Shown: positions 17,936 through 26,640 of the stretch, one piece after another
Layout of the letters: each line of letters starts with the position of its first letter
Numbering within the stretch: position 1 is the first letter of the stretch
From: Neptuniibacter halophilus
Lineage (GTDB): Bacteria > Pseudomonadota > Gammaproteobacteria > Pseudomonadales > Balneatricaceae
DNA: 64,000 bases
Direction of reading: 5' to 3'
Assembly: GCF_030295765.1 (NCBI RefSeq)
Contig: NZ_AP027292.1
Span: 1,612,001 to 1,676,000 of the forward strand
The notes under the pieces: generated by a model
The model's database searches: none
The model's input: the letters and a program-made list of their open reading frames with translations, nothing else
Told to the model about the DNA's origin: nothing
Made by a program: the position numbers and the translations under genes

Positions 17936-18512
17936 GCTGGAAGCCCGGTAGCGCACGAATCCGGCCGATCCAGTCAAGGATGGCCGGATAATCTTCCAGA
18001 CGGATACCGCCCTCATGTGCCAGCGCCACGTAAGGCATCACCGCGCAATCCGCAATGGTTGGCCGCTGCAGGGTCAGCCAGTCATTACGTTGCAGGTGGG
18101 TATCGACCTGTTGCAGAATGCGGGCGGCCTTTTCCAGCGCCAGCGGTTTATCCAGCGCGTAACCAAACTTGTCCACCAGCCTGGCGGCTCCCGGTCCGTG
18201 CTGGATCTCATTTGCCGCGGTTGATAGCCACTGTTCGATCTGTGCAACCTCTGCGGGCGTTTCCCCATACCACCGGGGTGATGCATAGCGTCGTGCCAGA
18301 TAGACCAGAATCGCCTGAGAATCACGTAATACCAGATCACCATCCTGCAGTATGGGTAACTCCCCCAGAGGGTTCAGATCAATCAATGGCGACTGCTTGT
18401 GTTCGCCAGACAGAAAGTCCACGGCAACCGTTTCCAGTTCAATCCCGGCCAGCGCCGCGAACAGACGTACCTTGTAACAGTTGCCTGACGGCTCGAGGTC
18501 ATAGAGTTTCAT
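17919..18512 (-). CDS. Glutathione S-transferase family protein
   Basis: 197 residues. The N-terminal thioredoxin-fold part has MKLYDLEPSGNCYKVRLFAAL and the glutathione-contact motif LPILQDGDLVLRDSQAILVYLARRY (with the cis-Pro LP and the DSQAI segment); the C-terminal helical part has LQRPTIADCAVMPYVALAHEGG, matching the GST N-capping box region. Expected to conjugate or reduce substrates with glutathione in the cytosol. Its start overlaps the stop of the upstream PPOX gene by four bases (ATGA), indicating coupled translation. Substrate unknown. Confidence 0.9.
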   Translation of the reverse strand: MKLYDLEPSGNCYKVRLFAALAGIELETVAVDFLSGEHKQSPLIDLNPLGELPILQDGDLVLRDSQAILVYLARRYASPRWYGETPAEVAQIEQWLSTAANEIQHGPGAARLVDKFGYALDKPLALEKAARILQQVDTHLQRNDWLTLQRPTIADCAVMPYVALAHEGGIRLEDYPAILDWIGRIRALPGFQPMSGL

Positions 18513-19087
18513 AGCGTTTCTCCTTGCACTTGATAGCCCAGGCTTTCCAGCTCGGTCGCGGTATAGCGTGGGGTAATAAATTGAGAACAGTTCCAGTCGA
18601 AGGCTTCCACCTTAATCAGCATCAGAGACTCCACCCGCTCACCCGCCTCCCCATCGAGCAGTGCGCCCCGCCAGATGTCAGGCAGTTGTTCCGCGGACAG
18701 GGACTGCACCCGTCCGAGCAGCTTCAGGCGACGCTTGTTGGGGTAATCCATCAGAAACAGGGCCACCCGGTTATTGGCACTCAGGTTCCCCAGACTCTGA
18801 TACTGACCATTACCCGGACGGTTTACAAAGCCCAGGGTTGCAGAATCAAGCACCTTTAAAAAACCGGCGCTGCCGCCCCTGTGTTGCAGGTAGGGCCAGC
18901 CGCTTTCTGACACGCTGGCCATATAGAAACTATCTCTGGCGGCGATAAAGCTCTCTTCCCGCGTCTGAAGATGCTGAAAGTCCGGCATCCTCTCTTTCAC
19001 CCGGCTGACACGTTCGTAACTGCCGAACTGCTGTTGCGCAGCGACAACCGACGGGGTAAAGGTGATTTCGCTGAAACGGTGTCCCAT
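18509..19087 (-). CDS. Pyridoxamine 5'-phosphate oxidase-like flavin/heme-binding split-barrel protein
   Basis: 192 residues with the FMN-binding split-barrel pattern: FIAARDSFYMASVSESGWPYLQHRGG, then LGFVNRPGNGQYQSLGNLSANNRVALFLMDYPNKRRLKLLGRVQ. These residues are typical of small PNPOx-like proteins that bind FMN or F420 and reduce small molecules; the true pyridoxine-pathway enzyme PdxH is longer and differs in its C-terminus. First gene of a two-gene operon with the glutathione S-transferase, divergent from a LysR regulator, which suggests a detoxification pair (inference). Confidence 0.82.
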   Translation of the reverse strand: MGHRFSEITFTPSVVAAQQQFGSYERVSRVKERMPDFQHLQTREESFIAARDSFYMASVSESGWPYLQHRGGSAGFLKVLDSATLGFVNRPGNGQYQSLGNLSANNRVALFLMDYPNKRRLKLLGRVQSLSAEQLPDIWRGALLDGEAGERVESLMLIKVEAFDWNCSQFITPRYTATELESLGYQVQGETL

Positions 19088-19139
19088 AGACGCGCTCTCT
19101 GATCAAACACTTTCAGCCAGTATCAGCCAATCGGTAATC

Positions 19140-19190
19140 GCAATAAAGCAAGCAAAATGCTTTTCACCTATGCAATTTATGCAATAATCG
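19140..19190. promoter_or_regulatory. Divergent LysR-type control region
   Basis: The 109-base gap between the PPOX gene (minus) and the LysR gene (plus) contains repeated ATGCAAT-like words (ATGCAATTTATGCAAT near 19168-19183, and AAATGC nearby). Such repeats between a LysR gene and a divergent target operon are typical operator positions. No experimental site is implied. Confidence 0.35.
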
Positions 19191-19196
19191 AACACG

Positions 19197-20117
19197 ATGA
19201 ATAAACTCAAAGCGATGAGCATTTTCCTGCGTATTATCGATTGCGGCAGCCTTAGTCAGGCGGCCGATAAGCTGGGGCTGTCCCAGTCTTCGGTCGCGCG
19301 CTCACTGGCAGCGCTGGAGCGCGAACTGGGCGTTCAGTTAATCCATCGCACCACACGGCGCCTGCAGTTGACCGAAGAGGGCTATGAATACAGCCAGCGC
19401 TGCCGCCAGATTCTGCTGGAGATCGAAGACGCTGAAAGTGCCCTCACCCAGCGACAGAGCTCCCCCCGCGGTGTATTGAAGATCACCGCTCCGCAGACCT
19501 TTGGCCGTCGCCATCTCAGCCCACTGATCAACCTTTTTCTTGAAGAGTTCCCGAGCATGCAGGTAGAGCTGGTTCTGCTCGACCGCGTGGTTGACCTGCT
19601 TGAGGAAGGGATGGATATCGCGCTGCGTATTGGCCAGTTACCTGATTCAAGCCTGATCGCCAAACAGGTGGGCGAACTGCGCAATATGGTATGCGCCAGC
19701 CCGGAATTGCTGAACCGGAGCGGTACGCCAGAGCAGCCTGATGCGCTGGAAAGCCTTAACTGCATTCAGTTAACTGCAATCCGTAACCAACGGCAGTGGA
19801 GCTTCAAGGAAGGCTCGCAACTGAAACGTATTCAGGTCAGCGGGCGCTTCAGGACGAATCATGTCGAAACAGCATTGGATGCGTGTATAGAGGGGCTGGG
19901 ATTTGGTCAGTTCCTCAGCTATCAGGTCGCGCCTGCCATCAGCCGGGGCGACCTGATCAGTGTCTTACACAAATATGAGCGCCCGCCTCTGCCGGTCAGT
20001 CTGGTTTACCCCCACAGCCGCCTTCTCTCGTCACGGAGCAAAGTGTTTATCGACTGGGTTACACCACGCCTGAAAGCGCGTTTATTGCAGATAGAAGCTC
20101 AGCTCTCCGGCCAGTAA
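19197..20117 (+). CDS. LysR-family transcriptional regulator
   Basis: 306 residues. The N-terminal helix-turn-helix (AMSIFLRIIDCGSLSQAADKLGLSQSSVARSLAALERELGVQLIHRTTRRLQLT) is canonical; the C-terminal two-lobed effector domain starts near residue 90. The RTTRRL and GALR-type pattern places it with the CrgA/AaeR-like subgroup that often regulates divergent detoxification genes. It faces the PPOX-GST operon, its most likely target. The 3' end overlaps the convergent DUF1415 gene by 19 bases. Confidence 0.92.
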   Translation: MNKLKAMSIFLRIIDCGSLSQAADKLGLSQSSVARSLAALERELGVQLIHRTTRRLQLTEEGYEYSQRCRQILLEIEDAESALTQRQSSPRGVLKITAPQTFGRRHLSPLINLFLEEFPSMQVELVLLDRVVDLLEEGMDIALRIGQLPDSSLIAKQVGELRNMVCASPELLNRSGTPEQPDALESLNCIQLTAIRNQRQWSFKEGSQLKRIQVSGRFRTNHVETALDACIEGLGFGQFLSYQVAPAISRGDLISVLHKYERPPLPVSLVYPHSRLLSSRSKVFIDWVTPRLKARLLQIEAQLSGQ

Positions 20118-20683
20118 CGGGCCAGTGGCGGAAAACGTTCGATCAGACCTTCACGCCCGAGTTGCTCCATCAGCGCCATGTTCCGCTCAGGGATCTCATC
20201 CGGGTTCTTGTAATGCACCAGCACCCGGGCCATCTGCCCCTCGCGGATAAGATGCAGGGTGGGAAACGGCGCCCGGTTGGTCCAGTTGGTAATATCATCC
20301 GGATCAACCCCGGCAAAACAGTAAGCCGGGTGGAAACTGGCCAGTTGGAAAACCCCCTCCAGACCCGCCTGCTCAAGCGCATCCTGACACAGATCCAGCA
20401 GATCGAGAAAGGCTTCAAAGTCGGCAAAGCCGTGACTGAAGCAGAGTAGCGTGGTCGACAGCTCCGCCTCCGGCAACGACTGAATCCGCTCCAGCTCCTG
20501 CAGGAAGTCCCCCAGCGCCGCGGTTTCTGCCACAGCTTCGGACCGGGCATAACGGATACTCTGGTTCTTCACCTCAGGCGCGGCAAACGGGCACAGGTTA
20601 AGGCCAACAACCATGGATTCAACCCAGTCGCGGGTCAGCGATTTTGCCTCAGAGGCAGGAAATGCAAAGGTCTCAGTTTTCAT
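20099..20683 (-). CDS. DUF1415 family protein
   Basis: 194 residues matching the DUF1415 family: WVESMVVGLNLCPFAAPEV near the N-terminus, STTLLCFSHGFADFEAFLDLLDLC in the middle, and FQLASFHPAYCFAGVDPDDITNWTNRAPFPTLHLIRE, a highly conserved signature. The conserved Cys, His and Asp residues suggest an enzyme, but no reaction is established. Cytosolic. It is convergent with the LysR gene and divergent from ubiC. Confidence 0.9.
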   Translation of the reverse strand: MKTETFAFPASEAKSLTRDWVESMVVGLNLCPFAAPEVKNQSIRYARSEAVAETAALGDFLQELERIQSLPEAELSTTLLCFSHGFADFEAFLDLLDLCQDALEQAGLEGVFQLASFHPAYCFAGVDPDDITNWTNRAPFPTLHLIREGQMARVLVHYKNPDEIPERNMALMEQLGREGLIERFPPLARYWPES

Positions 20684-20776
20684 CCCGGCATAGTACCCCA
20701 GCCGCGTCTCGCTGCCTACTGAAGCCCTATGCGGTTTCTGCTAACATAGCCGCTTCATTTTTCTGGACTGTGCACC

Positions 20777-21313
20777 GTGCCCGTTAAAGCCGCCCTGACT
20801 CGTCAGAACTTCGACACCCGCTGGACCGCTTTCCGCCGTCCCTACGCTCAGGTAGCCCCGCGCAATCTGCGCACCTGGCTGACTGACAGTGGCTCTCTGA
20901 CGCAGCGTCTGGTCAACCTCAGTAACGGTGAGTTTCGCGTTGAAGTCGTCAGTCAGGGCAGCGCCCTGCCGACCCGCTCCGAAGCCCGCCTGCTGGGCTT
21001 GAAGCCGCGACGAAAAGCACTGGTGCGTGAAGTCCATCTGATCGGTTGTGACCAGATCTGGGTGTTTGCCCGCACCGTGGTCCCGTTCAGCTCTCTGCGA
21101 GGCACCCAAAGACGCTTGCGGCTGCTGGGTAACCGCTCGCTGGGCAGTTTGCTGTTCAGTACTCCGGGAATGCGTCGCGGCCCCCTGCAGATCAGCCGTT
21201 TGCAGTTAGCTGACCGGCGTCAGGTCTGGGCACGACGTTCTGTGTTCTATCTGGCGGGGCAACCGCTTCTGGTATCCGAGGTTTTCCTGCCGGAACTCCT
21301 GCAGGTAAAATAG
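20777..21313 (+). CDS. ubiC: Chorismate lyase UbiC
   Basis: 178 residues. It converts chorismate to 4-hydroxybenzoate and pyruvate, the first committed step of ubiquinone synthesis. Recognisable elements are WLTDSGSLTQRL near residue 35, the REVHLIGCDQIWVFARTVVP strand pair with the substrate-contacting Arg, and the conserved RRSVFYLAGQPLLVSEVFLPELL end with the active-site Glu. It begins with GTG (20777), the best-placed start for the family N-terminus. ubiA follows 27 bases later, so the two form an operon. Confidence 0.93.
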   Translation: MPVKAALTRQNFDTRWTAFRRPYAQVAPRNLRTWLTDSGSLTQRLVNLSNGEFRVEVVSQGSALPTRSEARLLGLKPRRKALVREVHLIGCDQIWVFARTVVPFSSLRGTQRRLRLLGNRSLGSLLFSTPGMRRGPLQISRLQLADRRQVWARRSVFYLAGQPLLVSEVFLPELLQVK

Positions 21314-21340
21314 CCGCAACCGATAAAGCTGAGCCTGATT

Positions 21341-22237
21341 ATGTCTGCACCGCTGCCACAATCCCTGTCGCCCATGGAAAAACTCAAGGCCTACGGCCGT
21401 CTGATGCGGGTTGAAAAGCCGATCGGGACCTATCTTTTGCTATGGCCAACCTATTGGGCGCTGTGGATCGCAGCCGAAGGCGTGCCGCCGCTCGACCTGC
21501 TGATCATTTTTACCCTCGGGGTCTTTCTTACCCGCTCTGCCGGCTGTGTGATCAATGATTTTGCCGACCGCAAAATCGATGGTCATGTTAAGCGGACGGC
21601 GGGACGACCGCTCCCCTCTGGAGAAGTCACAGCACGGGAGGCACTTGTGCTGTTCAGCGGGCTGATGTTGCTGGCGTTTATTCTGGTGTTGTTTACCAAC
21701 CTGAACACCGTGCTGCTCTCCTTTGCTGCGCTGCTGCTGGCAGCCTGTTATCCGTTTATGAAACGCTACACTCACCTGCCGCAGTTAGTGCTCGGGGCCG
21801 CATTTGGCTGGGCGATCCCGATGGCATTTTCTGCGGTGGGAGGGGATGTCCCTGCGATCGCCTGGCTGATCTACTGCGCCAAGCTGCTCTGGACCATTGC
21901 CTATGACACCATGTATGCGATGGTCGACCGGGATGATGACCTGAGAATCGGGGTTAAATCCACCGCCGTTCTGTTTGGTGATGCCGATAAGGTCATCATC
22001 GGTCTGCTTCAGATCACCACCCTGCTGGCCCTGATTCTGGTGGGCATTCAGGTCGGTCTGGGGCTGGCTTACTATCTCGGACTGGCAGCGGCATCAGGGC
22101 TGTTTGTCTATCAGCAATGGCTGATCCGCGAGCGTGAGCGTCAGCCCTGCTTCCGGGCGTTCCTCAACAATCACTACGCGGGCCTGCTGATTTTTATCGG
22201 TCTGGCCGCAGATTATGGGTTACGGGCTGCGATCTGA
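21341..22237 (+). CDS. ubiA: 4-hydroxybenzoate octaprenyltransferase UbiA
   Basis: 298-residue inner-membrane prenyltransferase with eight to nine helices. The first aspartate-rich motif [20 protein letters not shown] and the second [21 protein letters not shown] are both intact, as needed for Mg-diphosphate binding. It attaches the polyprenyl chain to 4-hydroxybenzoate made by UbiC. Side-chain length cannot be predicted. Confidence 0.97.
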   Translation: MSAPLPQSLSPMEKLKAYGRLMRVEKPIGTYLLLWPTYWALWIAAEGVPPLDLLIIFTLGVFLTRSAGCVINDFADRKIDGHVKRTAGRPLPSGEVTAREALVLFSGLMLLAFILVLFTNLNTVLLSFAALLLAACYPFMKRYTHLPQLVLGAAFGWAIPMAFSAVGGDVPAIAWLIYCAKLLWTIAYDTMYAMVDRDDDLRIGVKSTAVLFGDADKVIIGLLQITTLLALILVGIQVGLGLAYYLGLAAASGLFVYQQWLIRERERQPCFRAFLNNHYAGLLIFIGLAADYGLRAAI

Positions 22238-22286
22238 AACCCGCCACTGCTTATTGTTTGAGCAGTAAATTGCCTATACTTACGAT

Positions 22287-22320
22287 CTGTCATATTTGTG
22301 TAACAGTATTGTCTTCTAAT
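22287..22320 (+). promoter_or_regulatory. phoB promoter with Pho box
   Basis: CTGTCAT-ATTT-GTGTAAC at 22287-22304 has the 7-4-7 PhoB-box geometry with a perfect first half. The hexamer TCTAAT (22315-22320, five of six to the -10 consensus) lies ten bases downstream. It predicts autoregulation of phoBR, as known in E. coli. The start codon is 43 bases after the -10. Confidence 0.85.
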
Positions 22321-22362
22321 ATTCGCGTCATTTAAAAACAGAGTAACAAGGACAATCAAACC

Positions 22363-23058
22363 ATGTCTGTATCCAAACGCGTACTGATCGTTGATGACGA
22401 GGCGCCGATTCGCGAAATGATCGCCGTTGCACTTGAGATGGCCGGTTATGAATGCCTGGAAGCCGAAAACACCAACACCGCGCACGGTCTGATCGTGGAT
22501 GACAAGCCAGATATGGTTCTGCTGGACTGGATGATGCCCGGCGCCAGCGGTATTGAATTTGCCCGTCGTCTGCGTAAAGACGAAACCACCGCGGATATCC
22601 CGATCATCATGCTCACCGCCAAAGGCGATGAAGATAACAAGATCAAAGGGCTGGAAGCGGGTGTTGATGACTACATTACCAAGCCATTCTCCCCCCGCGA
22701 GCTGGTCGCACGCCTGAAAGCCGTGCTGCGTCGTACCACGCCGAAAGGGATTGAGGAACCGGTCAGCGTCGACGGCCTGACGCTAGATCCGATCTCACAC
22801 CGGGTCACCTCAGACGCCACGCCCATTGAACTGGGACCCACTGAGTTTCGCCTGCTACAGTTTTTTATGACCCACCAGGATCGGGCCTACTCCCGCAGTC
22901 AGTTGCTGGATATGGTCTGGGGGGGAAATGTCTATGTTGAAGAGCGTACCGTGGATGTTCATATCCGTCGCCTGCGTAAAGCACTTGGCGAGCGTCACGA
23001 TTATCTGGTACAAACAGTTCGCGGAACAGGATACCGCTTCTCTTCCAACGTAGCTTGA
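22363..23058 (+). CDS. phoB: Phosphate response regulator PhoB
   Basis: 231 residues: receiver domain (1-120) with the acidic pair Asp11-Asp12, phospho-acceptor Asp55 in LLDWMMPG and Lys in ITKPFSPREL, followed by an OmpR-type winged helix (about 130-228) with EFRLLQFFMTHQDRAYSRSQLLDMVWG and RTVDVHIRRLRKAL, the PhoB recognition helix. It activates the Pho promoters in this window. phoR follows 24 bases later. Confidence 0.97.
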   Translation: MSVSKRVLIVDDEAPIREMIAVALEMAGYECLEAENTNTAHGLIVDDKPDMVLLDWMMPGASGIEFARRLRKDETTADIPIIMLTAKGDEDNKIKGLEAGVDDYITKPFSPRELVARLKAVLRRTTPKGIEEPVSVDGLTLDPISHRVTSDATPIELGPTEFRLLQFFMTHQDRAYSRSQLLDMVWGGNVYVEERTVDVHIRRLRKALGERHDYLVQTVRGTGYRFSSNVA

Positions 23059-23082
23059 TGTTTTTAAGACCAAGGATCGTCA

Positions 23083-24435
23083 ATGACCAAAAGTCGCCAC
23101 TCAATGCTGACCAGCCTGCTGCTGGTGAGTGGGGTTGCTATCGCAATAGGGCTGATCGCTGGCTATCCGGGATGGATCCTCGCCATCGCCCTGTTCGGCT
23201 GGGCTATTTATCAGATTCGTCAGTTCAATCGGCTGATGGGCTGGTTTCAGGCCGACAGCAGCAACGAAGAACCCCCGGAGGCACCCGGTCACTGGGGTGA
23301 ACTGTTCGACGAACTTTCCCGGTTACAACGCAGTCAGGCTGCCCGGGAGCAGGCGCTGCGCAATGTCATTACCCGTTTTCAGGATTCCTCCTCAGCCCTG
23401 CAGGATGCGGTCGTCATTATTGACCGCAATAATAATCTGGAGTGGTGGAACCAATCCGCGAACCGTCTGTTAGGCCTCGACAGCCGCACCGACCGGGCTA
23501 AACCGGTGATGAACCTGCTACGTGATCCGCGCTTTATCCGCTACTTTAAGCGTGACCAGTATAATGACCCGATCACCCTGCCCTCACCGGCACACAGCGA
23601 TATTCAGATTCAGTACCAGATTACACGATTTGGTGATGGCGACCGGTTGCTGGTGGCACGGGATGTCTCCCGCCTGATCCGTCTCGAGCAGACCCGTCAG
23701 GACTTTGTTGCCAACGCCTCTCACGAACTGCGCACACCACTGACCGTGATTCGCGGTTATCTCGAGACCTTCCTCGATCAGGAACTGCCCCGGCCGTTAC
23801 TGCGAGGCCTCGGCTCTATGCAACAACAGGCAAGAAGGATGGAAAATCTGGTTTCAGATCTGTTGCTGCTGTCTAGGCTCGAAGCCAGCCATCAGATCTC
23901 CGATGAGCAACCTATTCAGATCCATAGTATCCTGCAGCATATTATTGAAGGTGCTGAACAGCTCGGTCAGGAGAAACAGCATAAACTCCTGCTGGACATG
24001 GACACCCACTATGACCTCACCGGTCAGGAGATCGAGCTGCACAGCGCGTTCTCCAATCTGGTCTACAACGCAGTCCGTTACACACCCGCTGAGGGAGAGA
24101 TCAAAGTTTCCTGGTGGGTAGATGATCAGGGCGGTCACTTCTCCGTTAAGGATAATGGGCCCGGGATTGAATCAATCCACCTGCCCCGCCTGACAGAACG
24201 TTTCTACCGGGTCGATGAGAGTCGCTCCTCCGCCAGTGGCGGTACCGGGTTAGGACTGGCCATCGTGAAGCATGTACTGGCTCGCCATGGCGGCCAACTG
24301 ACGATCAAAAGTAAGGTCGGGAAAGGCAGTACCTTTAGCTGTCATTTCCCGAAAGAGATGGTGATTAAAGCCGTTGATATGGATGAGTCAGAGGATGACC
24401 TGTCAGAATCCGGCCACCCTCCTGTAGCATCCTGA
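23083..24435 (+). CDS. phoR: Phosphate regulon sensor kinase PhoR
   Basis: 450 residues. One or two N-terminal membrane segments (about 8-42) with almost no periplasmic domain, a charged linker, a PAS domain (about 95-200), then HisKA with His214 in NASHELRTPLT and an HATPase domain with NLVYNAVRYTP, DNGPGI and GGTGLGLAIVKHV. The lack of a sensory periplasmic loop fits PhoR, which reads transporter state through PhoU and PstB. The tail beyond about residue 425 is acidic and poorly conserved. The stop codon abuts the convergent cysZ stop. Confidence 0.96.
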   Translation: MTKSRHSMLTSLLLVSGVAIAIGLIAGYPGWILAIALFGWAIYQIRQFNRLMGWFQADSSNEEPPEAPGHWGELFDELSRLQRSQAAREQALRNVITRFQDSSSALQDAVVIIDRNNNLEWWNQSANRLLGLDSRTDRAKPVMNLLRDPRFIRYFKRDQYNDPITLPSPAHSDIQIQYQITRFGDGDRLLVARDVSRLIRLEQTRQDFVANASHELRTPLTVIRGYLETFLDQELPRPLLRGLGSMQQQARRMENLVSDLLLLSRLEASHQISDEQPIQIHSILQHIIEGAEQLGQEKQHKLLLDMDTHYDLTGQEIELHSAFSNLVYNAVRYTPAEGEIKVSWWVDDQGGHFSVKDNGPGIESIHLPRLTERFYRVDESRSSASGGTGLGLAIVKHVLARHGGQLTIKSKVGKGSTFSCHFPKEMVIKAVDMDESEDDLSESGHPPVAS

Positions 24436-24466
24436 TCAGGAACCCTGTTCCAGGCGTTCCTGATCA
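24433..24466. terminator. Inverted repeat at the phoR/cysZ junction
   Basis: TGATCAGGAAC (24433-24443) and GTTCCTGATCA (24456-24466) form a perfect 11-base inverted repeat with a 12-base loop. It starts in the phoR stop codon and lies within the last codons of cysZ. There is no U-run, so it is a possible two-way transcription barrier or mRNA end stabiliser rather than a classical terminator. Confidence 0.45.
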
Positions 24467-25215
24467 AGCACTTTCTCCGGCGAAGCGTAAGCTTCCACCC
24501 AGTAGATGGTTGCACCCACCACCGCCGCCGGCATGATGATCAGATTCAGCAGCGGCACCATCATCCCCACCTGCACCAGACCACCAAAACCGATTGAGGT
24601 CAGCCGGTCCGCCTTCAGCATGCCACGCATATTTTTGAAGCTGACTTTGTTGTTATCCATCGGGTAGTCGCAATACTGAATCGCCATCATCCAGGCACCG
24701 AACAGCAGCCAGAGAAACGGGGCGATCAGGTTGATCACCGGAATAAACGACAACACCAGCAAGAACAGGAAGCGAGGCAGGTAATAGCCCAGCTTCGCCA
24801 GTTCCCGGCCGATTGCCCGTGGAATCAAAGCCAGCACAGCCTGCCAGCCCTCGTCGGTAATCACATCACCGCGCAGACGCTTCTCAACTTTCTCAGCCAG
24901 AAAACCGTTAAACGGTGCCGCAATGATATTCGCCACCACGGAGAAGCCGTAGTACACAAAGATAATCACCACCAGCGCCAGCACCGGCCAGAGGAGGTAA
25001 TGCAGAAACTGCAGCCACTCCCAGTCCGGCAGGAAACGGCTGATCAGAGCATCGACCCAACCGGTGAAGTTACTGAACAGCAGCCAGATCGCCGCCACAA
25101 ACAGCAGAATATTGGTCAGCAGCGGCACCAGCACGAAGGGCCGGATTTGCGCATCGGGCAGCATCTGCAATCCACGCAGAAGATAGCCCGCACCACGTAC
25201 AGGATTTCCTTTCAT
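24436..25215 (-). CDS. cysZ: Sulfate transporter CysZ
   Basis: 259-residue inner-membrane protein, EI24/CysZ family, with about four to six hydrophobic segments. Family-typical stretches are GAGYLLRGLQMLPDAQIRPFVLVPLLTN at the start, FNGFLAEKVEKRLRG in the middle and FGGLVQVGMMVPLLNLIIMPAAVVGAT near the end. It supplies sulfate to cysteine synthesis. ATG 25215 is taken as start, with an AGG five bases before it; an in-frame GTG two codons earlier is possible. A small membrane-protein gene lies 11 bases upstream on the same strand, suggesting one transcript. Confidence 0.92.
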   Translation of the reverse strand: MKGNPVRGAGYLLRGLQMLPDAQIRPFVLVPLLTNILLFVAAIWLLFSNFTGWVDALISRFLPDWEWLQFLHYLLWPVLALVVIIFVYYGFSVVANIIAAPFNGFLAEKVEKRLRGDVITDEGWQAVLALIPRAIGRELAKLGYYLPRFLFLLVLSFIPVINLIAPFLWLLFGAWMMAIQYCDYPMDNNKVSFKNMRGMLKADRLTSIGFGGLVQVGMMVPLLNLIIMPAAVVGATIYWVEAYASPEKVLDQERLEQGS

Positions 25216-25226
25216 AACCACCTACA

Positions 25227-25451
25227 TTAATAGATAAAAAACAGTACCAGACGGATCACCACCGCCGCGACCATCATACTCAGGCCCGCACGGTTAACCC
25301 TGAACTCACGCACCGTCATCTCCATGGTCGGCTTCCAGAATTCCACCAGCGAGCGGTAATCCCGGGTTCGTCCGGCGTACATCGCCAGAGAGACCAGAAA
25401 CACCAGCAGACCACCCCAAAATAAAAACTGTTCTAATATTGCCAGATACAT
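25227..25451 (-). CDS. Small two-helix membrane protein, function unknown
   Basis: 74 residues. Two hydrophobic segments (about 3-24, LAILEQFLFWGGLLVFLVSLAM, and 56-74 ending FFIY) flank a polar part with YRSLVEFWKPTMEMTVREFRVNRAG. ATG 25451 has AAAGG eight bases upstream. Not recognised as a named family. Its position directly upstream of cysZ on the same strand hints at a shared transcript, but no link to sulfate uptake is shown. Confidence 0.6.
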   Translation of the reverse strand: MYLAILEQFLFWGGLLVFLVSLAMYAGRTRDYRSLVEFWKPTMEMTVREFRVNRAGLSMMVAAVVIRLVLFFIY

Positions 25452-25651
25452 CACATTCGCCTTTACTTATTGCCAGTAGCGGGGAACCCGTTTTAATCTT
25501 ACCGGTCCCTATGTTTAGCCCGGCGGGCAAACAAGAAGCTAGCCTACCAAAAAACATTGTAATCGGCTGCCCTGCCATGGTTTATCAGACACGATATCAG
25601 AACCATGGCCCCGCCCACGGCTGAACCTGAATATAGCTGTTGGAGTACTCC

Positions 25652-26593
25652 ATGAAAGCAATACAGATCAGTCAGTTTGGTGCCGAAGACGCGCTAAATT
25701 ATACCGAACTGGCTAAACCTGAGCTTAACCCCGGCGAAGTGCTGGTACGGAACCGTGCTGCCGGGGTTAACCCCATTGACTGGAAAACCTGCGCCGGTGG
25801 TGGTGCCGCTCCGTTTATAGGCGAGCTGCCCTTTGTACCCGGCTGGGAGTTTGCCGGCACAATTGAAGCGGTAGCGGCCGACGTCAGTGAATTCACCCCG
25901 GGCGATGAAGTCTTTGGCTGTATCCGCTTTCCGGAACGCGCCGGATGCTTTGCTGAGTATCTGACCGCACCGGCTGACCAGATCAGCCTGCGGCCTCAGG
26001 GATTGCCGGCAGAAGCGGCAGCGGGCCTGAGTCTGGCCGGTCTCACCGCATGGCAGGCACTGTTTGATAAAGGCCACCTGCACGCTTCGCAGCAGGTGGT
26101 GATTCTCGGCGGTGCCGGTGGCGTAGGCCATCTCGCCGTGCAGTTGGCCAAGTGGATGGGCGCGCGGGTTATCACCACCGCATCAGCCGAGAACCATGAG
26201 TTCCTTAAGCAGTTGGGCGCCGATCTGGTGATCGATTACCACATCGAAAATATTCTCGACCACGTCAACAATGTGGATCTGGTGATTGATGGCATCGGCG
26301 GTGACGTGGGTGTCGACGCGCTGCGTTGTGTGAAACCGGGCGGCACACTGGTGACCCTGCCAAGCGTTACCAAAGATCAGGTAATCGAAGCGGGCCGCGC
26401 AATGAAAGTCAAAGTGGAACCGATCCGGGTTGAGAATAATATCGAGCAGCTTGATCGTCTCGCGGGCCTGTACGCTGACCGTAAACTGCAACTGCAGATC
26501 GCAGCGACCTACCCTCTGGAGAAAACCGCCGAAGCCTTTGCAGCCAGCAAAACCGGTCGTACCCGTGGCAAACTGATTCTGACGATCAGCTAA
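25652..26593 (+). CDS. NADPH-dependent quinone oxidoreductase-like protein (zinc-independent MDR)
   Basis: 313 residues of the medium-chain reductase superfamily. An N-terminal GroES-like part (FGAEDALNYTELAKPELNPGEVLVRNRAAGVNPIDWK) lacks the structural-zinc cysteine set, and the Rossmann part has VILGGAGGVGHLAVQLAKWMGA at about 149-168. Close relatives reduce quinones or alpha,beta-unsaturated carbonyls with NADPH. ATG 25652 has a TGGAG site. Monocistronic, ending in a strong terminator. Confidence 0.9.
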   Translation: MKAIQISQFGAEDALNYTELAKPELNPGEVLVRNRAAGVNPIDWKTCAGGGAAPFIGELPFVPGWEFAGTIEAVAADVSEFTPGDEVFGCIRFPERAGCFAEYLTAPADQISLRPQGLPAEAAAGLSLAGLTAWQALFDKGHLHASQQVVILGGAGGVGHLAVQLAKWMGARVITTASAENHEFLKQLGADLVIDYHIENILDHVNNVDLVIDGIGGDVGVDALRCVKPGGTLVTLPSVTKDQVIEAGRAMKVKVEPIRVENNIEQLDRLAGLYADRKLQLQIAATYPLEKTAEAFAASKTGRTRGKLILTIS

Positions 26594-26607
26594 GCCAGCG
26601 CAGGAAC

Positions 26608-26640
26608 AAAAAACGGGCCTTTTTCAGGCCCGTTTTTTTT
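26608..26640. terminator. Bidirectional terminator
   Basis: Stem AAAAAACGGGCCT / AGGCCCGTTTTTT around a TTTTC loop, ending in eight T residues on the plus strand and preceded by an A-run. It lies between convergent genes and reaches the stop codon of the minus-strand gene. Confidence 0.9.
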
